From NCBI GenBank assembly GCA_916610825.1, contig OU744447.1, positions 30,392,561-30,456,560 of the forward strand: a DNA stretch of 64,000 nt, read 5' to 3'. Every line of letters begins with the position of its first letter. Position 1 is the stretch's first letter. The stretch comes from Haliclystus octoradiatus. Its lineage: Eukaryota; Cnidaria; Staurozoa; Stauromedusae; Haliclystidae. The translations under genes were made by a program, and so were the position numbers. Below are positions 56,701-64,000 of this stretch, piece after piece. Under the pieces are notes generated by a model. It was not told where the DNA came from. It saw only the letters and a list, made by a program, of their open reading frames with translations, and did no database searches.

Positions 56701-59002
56701 TGTGATTGATATTTATACCCAACAAACTAGTGTGCGACGTCAGATTGGATCGATGTTGACTATGAACTAAACCCTGAGAATGTGTTACTTTGGAGGTATT
56801 TTTCAAGGAGAAAAGAGCTTGATCCTAGATACTTATTTTGTTAAACCATGGCATTGTGATATAAACATAATGGCCATAGTCATATTGATTCGATAACATT
56901 TAACTTCATAAAATTGATTTATTTACCTTGTGCATAACAACCCCAATGATTTTTGTTTTCTACTAACAAATTTTCTATAGGTTTGATCGCCGCATTTTTG
57001 TTGTACATTTCCTCGTTTCCATTTTTTCTGTTTTCCAGGTTTGCACTTTGGCAGAATTGGCGCTGGACATTCTAGCTCGGCATCTGATTCATCTTGAATA
57101 TCATCATCTTTTGCAGGACTGGCCACACTTGCAGCACAGACCAGCATTTTTAAGTTGGCAGTTGGTGTCAATGGCTGTTCGGTTTCATTTGAAGGACTCG
57201 CTTTCTTAGGTGTTACCTGAAAGTTTATCAAATGAAAATAAGATAGGAGACAATGTTTCAAAGGATCTAGTTACCAGCGAGTTACAAATATAATGGTTTT
57301 GTATTTCAAAAATGTTGAAAAATATACAATCTAGCAGATCTCTGCCTGCCTATTACAATAAATAAGTTAGACCTACATTATAGAAACAAATTTACTATAT
57401 CTGTTGAAAACTGATATTTTTATGATTTATTGCTCAAACCTCAACAAAAAATCCCAGAAGGTTGAACCTTTTGCCGGACCCTGATTGTCATTAGATTGTC
57501 ATTTTTAATTCACATCGTCATTTTTCATCACCATAGTAACACATTTCAAAGTTTCAATATTACAGTTTCACATAAGATTCATGTTGCCATGTCATACAGT
57601 ACACTGGTAGCTCAGTAGCAAAATGACCGCACGATGAAGGGAGACCAGGGTTCGATCCTTCATCCTAAAATATGTATCTTTGTCTGTAAATTTGTTATGG
57701 CCCTAAAATAAACAAGCACCTCATTTGGTGTTATAATATTGTGTGTTTATATTGTGGTTGATCCAATTGTAATTATTGCTGTGTTTTTTAAACCACATCG
57801 TTCTTACACTTCATATCCACTATTCGTCGAATAATGCCAGAAACAGAAATTGTTTTAGCTGCACTTTTTAATTCTCTTTGGCCTACTGATCTTGTTTGTT
57901 ACTATGTATTGTCTCAAGCAGACAGTATTTCAAATTTTGTCCGAAAGTGGGTGTGGCATGTGCTCAACTGGACGTTTCAGCACTTTGATACCTCAAAAGT
58001 GCACAACCTTGTAACTTCACGTGTCAAAATTGCCCAGATTGTTCCTCAAAATATAAATCCATGATTTATAAATAAATAAGTCAAAGACTACACATTTTGG
58101 TACTGTAACTCAAAGTTTCACGCTTTATTGCGATCATCAGACAGTTAAAACAGTACAGTACCAAAATGTGTAGTCTTAACTTATTTATTTATATTTACAG
58201 CTCTGTCAACTGACATCCAGCGTCGTCCGTCAAAAGTGGGGATCCTGTGATCCTAGATCCCGGAAGGCTAGACAAAATTCAGAAGAAAATTGATGTTTGT
58301 AATGGTCAAACATCAACAAAAAAAATTCAAAAGAAAATGTTGAAATGCCTCTAGGATTCCAAAAGGCTGGACCTCTTGTCGGACCCTGCTGACATCGAGC
58401 ACTGTTTTACTGCTATTGGATAGCATCTAATAATATCCATGATTTATGGATTTGTAGTCACTATAAAGTTATCAACCTAGATGATCAATCAAGTTTTTTA
58501 TTATTCAGCCAACACTGTCTGGGCTCCTATGGCTATATCACACTTGCAAACTGAAACTGAAATAATAAGTTAAAGTTGCCTCATCAGAAAAAGACAATGA
58601 GGTCATTATGAAGTCATTAAATCTGTTAATGTTGTCATTAAAATTTAATTGTTCATTAGGGATTTGATTCATTTGAAAAGAAATTAACAGCTTGAATGAC
58701 TCCCACATTGACCTTATTGTCTTGTATTGTAGCAAAAGTAGTTACTATATTCTAAATTGATTTTGATAAATCTGAAATCCATCAGAACCAATTTTCGAAT
58801 AAATTAACGCAAATTATTAAAACTGAAATTAACATGGACATATTCATTGAAATTGACAGAGAAAATTAAATGTCAATAAATCGGTTGTGTATACCATTTT
58901 AATTGTATTTTGATTTTCTTCTTTGACCGTTTGATTGTTTTTGAACCATTCCAAGAGGGATACTTCATCGTATTCCGTATTATTTTCTTGTAAATCCAAC
59001 AT
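47778..59002 (-). CDS. Atypical E2F transcription factor (E2F7/E2F8 type)
   Basis: Exons, minus strand: 59027-58895 (ATG at 59002), 57216-56927, 56152-56082, 55603-55473, 55356-55279, 54345-54222, 53240-53202, 52738-52647, 52130-52055, 51209-51066, 50225-50004, 48398-47778; about 660 residues. PLTPTANLKMLVCAAS precedes the first DNA-binding domain (SRKQKSLGLLC through VERRRVYDIVNVLE to YRWHGPG). The second has GRSLGIMCQKFLMLF, then TKVRRLYDIANIL and AFKWTG. Two winged-helix domains and no DP-dimerisation or Rb-binding part are diagnostic of E2F7/8, repressors of S-phase genes. All junctions are in phase except the last (phase 1 into phase 0), so one small exon is unplaced between 50004 and 48398, or the last exon is wrong. 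Confidence 0.93.
48490..48860 (-). repeat. tRNA-headed SINE, fullest copy (family S)
   Basis: On the minus strand it begins GGATTAGCTCAGATGGCAGA (box A), continues into TCAACTTAGCCTTGACC and TTATCTAAAACATCAAAT, and ends in GAGCCACTCTTC-type sequence. Two other copies are at 290-500 and 3035-3300. Confidence 0.65.
50485..50952. repeat. Family A copy expanded into an internal tandem array
   Basis: The ends are CCCCTCTGAAGAAAGC and TTTTTTCACAGGGG. Between them a unit of about 33 bp (TTCATAAACTGTTCACAAAC, then CAACAAGAAAATG) repeats about ten times with drift. It lies in an E2F intron. Confidence 0.82.
51243..51320. mobile_element. Truncated hAT-type MITE family B copy
   Basis: Left part only (CAGGGTTCGATAAAATG, AAGGCTAGCAAAGATTCAG). 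It runs directly into the next MITE. Confidence 0.55.
51322..51459. mobile_element. MITE with TA duplication (Tc1/mariner-like ends)
   Basis: CAGTGAAACCTGTATATAA at the left and AACAGGTTTGACTG at the right, flanked by TA on both sides. Fragments with CTATAGACAGGTGA-type sequence lie at about 49.32-49.38 and 49.95-49.99 kb. Confidence 0.65.
51620..51703. repeat. 21-bp tandem repeat, four units
   Basis: GAGCCTGGACATGATAAATT-type units in an E2F intron. Confidence 0.82.
52318..52392 (-). repeat. tRNA-derived SINE head
   Basis: On the minus strand, TTAGTCTAGAGGTTAGCG (box A) and, 46 bases on, GGGATTTAAATCCC (decayed box B). Intronic. Confidence 0.55.
53389..53560. mobile_element. hAT-type MITE family B copy, right end lost
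   Basis: Starts CAGGGTTCGACAAAATG and continues with CAACCTTCTGGAATCCC and ATGTTGACCA. The right terminal repeat is not recognisable. Intronic. Confidence 0.62.
53785..53942. repeat. Diverged family A copy
   Basis: GGTCTGCTCTTGTCCATG, several TTCATAAACT and ATTGTTCATG motifs, ending ATTTTTCCACAG. Intronic; a further short piece is at 55935-55995. Confidence 0.5.
53985..54195 (+). repeat. (AAATA)n microsatellite
   Basis: About 200 bp of AAATAAAATA-type repeats with a few variant units, directly before E2F exon 54345-54222 in genome order. Confidence 0.95.
57430..57485. mobile_element. Fragment of MITE family B
   Basis: CCTCAACAAAAAATCCCAG and AACCTTTTGCCGGACCCTG, the right end of the family. 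Intronic. Confidence 0.55.
57604..57662 (+). repeat. tRNA-like Pol III promoter (SINE head or tRNA relic)
   Basis: TGGTAGCTCAGTAGC (box A) and, about 30 bases on, GGTTCGATCC (box B). I see no convincing acceptor stem, so this is not called a functional tRNA. Confidence 0.5.
58218..58388. mobile_element. hAT-type MITE family B, complete copy with 8-bp TSD
   Basis: 171 bp. Starts CAGCGTCGTCCGTCAAAAG and ends TTGTCGGACCCTG. The flanks are CTGACATC on both sides (58210-58217 and 58389-58396). It serves as the reference for copies at about 1.0, 3.97, 19.2, 51.2, 53.4 and 57.4 kb. Confidence 0.9.
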
Positions 59003-59564
59003 AATTAACTTTCGATCAGAGAAAGACCTTGGTGGAATAAACAAAAGATAAACTGTTATCAACAGCGGTGATCTTATGTGGTCTTGTGAAACTAAACATG
59101 TTTTGTAATGTATGATTTATCTATATACCAAAACATAACATTAGATATCAAAGGTATTTATACATTCATAAACTTCGTTAGGCCTATGTTGCTAATATTT
59201 GATTCTAAAAGATTGCAGACCTGTTTTCCAAATACCTGTCTGAGAGAAAACCGTTTTCGATCTTCCGTTGTCTTCGTCAACTAAAATCGTCTTGAATAAT
59301 ACATAGCCACAGCGACATATTAGGTTATTTTAAAACACTTCACTTTTGTTATTTTGGAAAGTACAACACAAGTTTATTTCGTCTGTTAAACATGTCTTCT
59401 TTAGAAATACTTATTCAAAATCCCCTCATCTTTTTAACAAAGTCGAAATCCACTGCAGACAGCACCGCAATTGTAGGTCAAAACTTAACTTTTTAGGATA
59501 GTCATATCGCAAATAAAAGGCACAAACTTCAAGAACGCATTTATGTTCCATACATTAGACATAC

Positions 59565-59640
59565 CTTTTTATTATGTGTTGAAACTTTTTGTTTAGCAAG
59601 CGTTCTTTCCACACCAATTTCAAACCATGATCCTTTAAAA
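59565..59640 (-). other. Probable non-coding first exon of the E2F gene
   Basis: A good donor (AAAAAG/GTATGT) ends at 59565. The stretch upstream contains ATGGTTTGA, a very short upstream frame. It would splice to 59027. Confidence 0.45.
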
Positions 59641-59663
59641 AATGTCTAGAGGGGATTGTTGAA

Positions 59664-59751
59664 TTTTGGCGGGTAGCAGAGTTTTCCATATTACTATTGT
59701 TCTATGTACCAATTATAAAAGCTTGTTTGATCATGTGACTTTTCCCGCCAA
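59664..59751. promoter_or_regulatory. Probable E2F gene promoter with two E2F-like sites
   Basis: TTTTGGCGGG at 59664-59673 and TTTCCCGCCA at 59741-59750 match the E2F consensus (TTTSSCGC-type) in opposite orientations. They lie just upstream of the presumed first exon of the E2F7/8 gene. Vertebrate E2F7 and E2F8 are themselves E2F targets, so autoregulation is plausible. Confidence 0.55.
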
Positions 59752-60203
59752 TATTATTTGCAGCATGACTGCAAAGCCCGCCTTTTTTTGTCAACAACAA
59801 AATTACAACAAATCCTACTCAAAGATTTTGAATTTAATACTGTTCTTGATTAACTTTTGAGCTGAGAATCAAGATCAATTTCAGCAGAATGAAGATCCTA
59901 TGTTTGCCTTGGTATTATTTATGTTAAAGGCGATGAATTTGGTTATAGAATTTGAAACATGATTACGCTAAATGTTAAACGTTTGAGACGCTAAATGTTA
60001 TAAAATGTGCAAATCAGAAACAAGAGCCAAGTTTATACAGCTGTAATGACTGTTTATAAGGACACGAGTACGGGTGGAACAGGGGGAACATCCCTAACAC
60101 CGAATCGAATAGACACAGAATTACTGTAAAGTTTACAATCTAGGATTCAACGTAAATTGTCTGCCTACAAATTCCATAGCAGGTGACAATGTGACTGAGA
60201 ATT

Positions 60204-60290
60204 ATCATCATCATCATCATCATTTATTCTGAAACCGGATAAGTTTCACAATAACTTTTTTGCACATGATTGATTTACGTAATAAACTAG
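60204..60290 (-). mobile_element. Non-LTR 3' end with (ATG)n tail
   Basis: (ATC)n at about 60206-60229, then TTTATTCTGAAACC and ACAATAACTTTTTTGCAC, resembling the 42.7-kb copy. The minus-strand frame at 60427-60651 might belong to it but is not recognisable. 60.65-61.14 kb shows nothing else. Confidence 0.55.
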
Positions 60291-61143
60291 GGAATAAACG
60301 TAAAATAATTGATTACAATAATACAAGATATACATACAGCTAACAAGCGAACTTAGTTGAAGAAAGGACATTAGCAAAAAACGATATAGAAAACAAAATT
60401 CAAATGTCTGAAAACTATACGGGGGGCTATACGTCCATGCATGCATATGAAATTTCAGGAGAATTTCGTAAAATGTTGTTATAACCCGTATCCCACATTT
60501 TGATATATAGCCTATAGGCCCCTGATAAAGAATGTATAAATATTTGTAAAATCAGACATAAACCGTATGATCTTCTCCTCAAATGTTCCGCTAAAATTAA
60601 ATTATCGAATACCCCTTCGCCTGTCAGGGTTAAAACATATTTTGAGAACACTTGATTTAGTCTGTCTGCAGCCTAGTATAGAATCTATAGATATTACCCC
60701 CCTGTTATTCAACCCCTGTAACTGATTTGCACCCCTAACGACCCTGCAGACGATGACGATACCCTATAACGATTGAAATGTGTTCGTGTTTTAAATTGGT
60801 TCTTTCCTATTTTTGGCAATCTCCAGGTTGCTCAGTAGAATCTGAAATTTGAAGGGAAGCAATAGACTGAAGAATAACATTGACTGGACTAATATATTTC
60901 AAGTTTGATCATACCATACAGTATTACAGTCGATACTGTTGTGACAGTGACGTTGACCATAACATATGCACTTTAACCAGTACTAACTCTGGTACCAACT
61001 GTGACAAACGATGAGTAACCGGAAATATGTAGTTACGGAAGAAAATATTCACCTCTGATCTATCTATTCATTACATAGTAATTCTCCATTCGACTACAAA
61101 ACTCGAGTTGTGATAGTCTCCATCATTGGAGTAGAAAATAAAT

Positions 61144-63476
61144 ATGAAACATTTATTGTTGTGCACCGCATTTATTCTTGTTGTATTGGTTGTTGTCGAG
61201 GCAACATTGGAACAACAACAACAAGATAAAAACAACAACGGAAGACAGAAACGTCATTTGTTCAAATACATTGGTCGTGGTTTTAAAAGTGAGTTCAACT
61301 TTATCTTTTCTAATAAATATCACGACGACGGAATACTTCTTTTGATGTAAAGTTATTTCATTTGTCAATAGACGTTCCATCTTGTATTCTTATTTCATGC
61401 ATTTCATGTTCATACTGTCTGACATCGGGACTGACATTGTTCATCGCAACATGCCCCATATGCGGGTACATGTTGGGGTTACCAAACACATTTCTATAGG
61501 CTGACTTTTGCTGTTTTGCATGTTTGGTTTTTCGAAATTTATCGAAATTAAATTCATAGCTACTAGCATAACGATTACTATTTAATCCTGAACAGCGATA
61601 ATGGTCGTTGTGTTTATTTCACAAATTAAACTGTTTGTCTTTCTTCCGTTCAGATGTTGCTTGTCGGATTCGCCATTGGCGCACAGTGGTAGACCGCTAC
61701 AATCACATTGTTGGTTGCGTACGTCGTTGCGACAAAAATCACAGAGAGAGTGTTTCATTCAATCTAGGCCATTACTGCCGCCCGATTGGTAAGACTAATT
61801 CCGATTATTAAGCAAATTGATTTAGACCAGGACGGCATCAAGATTTCCCGACAAAGGGGCCATTTATAGAAAACATTTGCAAAATTGTTAAAAAGTATCA
61901 AATTATCCCCAACAATGAAAATGTTCTTCCCTGATGAAGGGGCTGGTTAGCCCTGACACAGGGCTATATCCCCCTGCCCCCGCTGGTGTTGCCCCTGATT
62001 TAGTCATGTCATTATTATTATTACTATACCAGCCTCATCAATTGAATAATCAACCACATTGTTGTTTATTCAACTGGGACTGCTCATGCAATTTGCACAT
62101 CAGGCGCAATGCCTGACGAGCTACGGCATCAGAAAGGTCTCTGATGAGTCCCTTGGAAAGGACGAAACAAGTGTCAGACCAGCCTCATCAATTATTTAAA
62201 TGTACTGGTATCATATATGTATATATATATGGATAAATTTGATAAAATGGAAATTGGAACACTCCTAAATTAGTCATCTCTAATCTCTGATATAAAATTG
62301 TACTGAGACAGTTGAAAGTATGACATATTCTTTCAAATATGGAAGGGCTTGTCTCTGATGATATATGTAACTATAATGATTAGTACTACAGTCGAGCTCT
62401 GTTATTGTCCCCCTTTTTGTAAAGTCCCGCCTTGCTTTAATATCCCCTGTTAATAAAACTGATTTCTATTTTCCATTCTCCATACAAACTCTCATATTCC
62501 TACCTCGATTAATAATATATCCCACTTTTTATCTGTAGCCTGCCAGGGGGATATTAAGCAAGTTCACCAGCAGCTATTGTTAGATTAGATTTCCATGAGG
62601 GGTACATTCCATTGTCTCCTGTGATCCCCCCAAGGGATGCATGTTTTATTTTACATGACATACATAAATATATATATATACAGTCAAACTCAGCAAATAT
62701 CCCTTTTTAATGTCCCACTTTGCTTTTTATCCCCACATAAAACTGATTTATATTTTCCATTCTCCATAAAAAATCTCATCAGGGGGGTATATATTAAGCT
62801 ATTTTGGATGTATATATAAGCAGAACTGTTTAATACATTCCACACCCCATTGAAAATGTGCTTTAAACCTTTTCTATAAATAGTTTCTTACCCCTGCGAA
62901 AGTTAGCCCGCCCCTTCCCTGTCCTTCATAAGACTGCATCAATTAATGAAACAAAAATAAATTCAGTACTGGCCTCATCCATTGAGGTCCAAACGATTGA
63001 TGTAATTTCTGCACGACAGGATTGCACGTAACCTCTTACGGAAATAAATTTGGTATGGAATGTGGATATAGGTCTGTCAGTTTAATTTATTTTGTATCAC
63101 TATGAAGCTAAAACTATCTTGAACTGTACATGTTTAAAGTGTTGCTTATTGTTTTCAGACGCTATCTATAGGAGTGTTTTTCAATCAAATAACATTTTGA
63201 GTTTAGATATATATAAGTGATTACAGTGTACTTAGAGCTTTTGCTGAACATTTTTTGAAATTGTTGCTGTGTGATAATTCTCATTATAATTAGTGATAAA
63301 ACGGTTAAAACCTTTTTTATTTACAATAGAATGTTTTGTTATTGGTTGTGCTAATCGTTGGTGTACTAGATGTGAAGCATCATGGTTTAAAACACAATCA
63401 TATTATATTAACAATCGATGTGTTAAGAATTGTCCGGATGGCTTCTATGCAGATGGTTCACGGCGCAAATGCACAC
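61144..63476 (+). CDS. Secreted cysteine-rich protein with furin-like repeat (partial)
   Basis: Three phase-consistent exons: 61144-61288, 61654-61788, 63330-63476, with donors GTGAGT, GTAAGA and GTAAGG. The start MKHLLLCTAFILVVLVVVEA is a signal peptide. A polar Gln/Asn segment leads to RQKRH, a likely proprotein-convertase site. Exon 2 has four cysteines (VACRIRHW, GCVRRC, HYCRP). Exon 3 has eight, in the pattern ECFVIGCANRWCTRCE, then RCVKNCPDGFYADGSRRKC, typical of furin-like/growth-factor-receptor cysteine repeats as found in R-spondins and related extracellular proteins. 142 residues are visible, and the gene continues past the window. Confidence 0.8.
62389..62830 (+). repeat. Two direct copies of a repeat with TACAGTC start
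   Basis: TACAGTCGAGCTC at 62387 and TACAGTCAAACTC at 62679 both lead through CCCTTTTT..GTCCC, AAAACTGATTT and TTTTCCATTCTCCAT to a CAGGGGG..TATTAAG end. The start resembles the TA-flanked MITE at 51322. It lies in the second intron of the secreted-protein gene. Confidence 0.6.
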
Positions 63477-63479
63477 GTA

Positions 63480-64000
63480 AGGACTTATATACATTTAAGC
63501 ATTTAAAAACTCTATAGTAAAGCAATCGCGATAACAGTTTAACAAGGTACTTTGAACAGAAAGGAAATGCATGTGAATTGTGAAGTGGAAATTAGGACTT
63601 TTCTGAGTACTGGACTCGTTTTTTGAACAAGTACGGTTTTCAGGGTTTACTGCCATTCCCTACTCTCATTATAGGCCTACTAATCACTAAATAGCCTACA
63701 GGCGGTCACATTATAGGAACGCAATGTCTCTCCTATATGTTTGTGTATGTAAAATATGTTCATGTTTGATATTTTATTGTATGATCGAACCATTGTAAGT
63801 TATAATTGTCTTCTTGTATAGTTCAATCAATTATTTTTATTATCAATTAGTTAACCTCATTAATTAGTATAATCTTATTAACCATAATTTCATTAAGCAT
63901 AATTTCATTAAGCATAATTTCATTACGTATTGTATTCATGAAATAATAATAACCAAGTGTTCTCAATTATACATATAAAAGTAGATTTAACATTTATTTA
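63480..64000 (+). other. Intron of the secreted-protein gene, no exon recognised
   Basis: AT-rich, with a short tandem ATTTCATTAAGCATA-type repeat near 63885-63930. Confidence 0.5.

Noticed and set aside
57604..57662. Functional tRNA gene
   Set aside because: Box A and box B are good, but I see no acceptor stem or clear anticodon stem, so it is kept as a tRNA-like repeat head.
57834..58064. Plus-strand 76-codon frame as a gene
   Set aside because: No domain, no conserved splice context, and it lies in an E2F intron next to a MITE.

Overview
This is animal (metazoan) nuclear DNA. It is AT-rich, its genes are split by short-to-medium GT-AG introns with conserved reading phase, and it is packed with many kinds of transposable element. 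The host genes (tetraspanin, calcyphosine-2, atypical E2F7/8) are animal families. The mix of a BEL/Pao retroelement, hAT-type MITEs, tRNA-headed SINEs and non-LTR elements with (ATG)n tails fits an invertebrate. I cannot name the species. Exons below were placed by eye from splice sites, phase and family similarity.

Layout. 1-2.2 kb: the 3' half of a tetraspanin gene (+). 2.5-6.5 kb: MITEs, one with a perfect 8-bp target duplication. 6.75-13.6 kb: a complete, very young BEL/Pao LTR retrotransposon on the minus strand. It has 468-bp LTRs that look identical, TSD AGTAT, and a gag-pol split at an ATGA overlap, and it sits inside an older MITE. 17.1-17.8 kb: a small, possibly lipid-anchored protein I do not recognise (+). 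20.4-34.8 kb: a calcyphosine-2-like EF-hand gene (-) with 14 phase-consistent exons. Its introns are crowded with copies of a palindromic GTTCATGAAC repeat and hold an 86-bp minisatellite. 35.9-42.0 kb: a decayed DNA transposon (+) with a PHD-finger-like tail. 42.1-42.8 kb: two non-LTR 3' ends meeting tail to tail. 43.3-45.1 kb: a 1.8-kb inverted-repeat-bounded insertion. 47.2-47.3 kb: the first exon of an unidentified minus-strand gene. 47.8-59.0 kb: an E2F7/E2F8-type repressor gene (-) with two DNA-binding domains and two E2F-like sites at its probable promoter. 61.1 kb to the end: the 5' part of a secreted, cysteine-rich (furin-like repeat) protein gene (+), which continues beyond the window.

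The host genes do not form a functional cluster. Most of the intergenic and intronic sequence is dispersed repeats: at least three TIR/MITE families, one palindromic foldback family, one SINE family, several minisatellites, and a strong excess of the octamer TAGGCCTA.

Main points for follow-up: the palindromic repeat family; the BEL element with its split reading frame and nested insertion; the PHD-tailed transposon; the E2F sites ahead of the E2F7/8 gene; and the TAGGCCTA excess.
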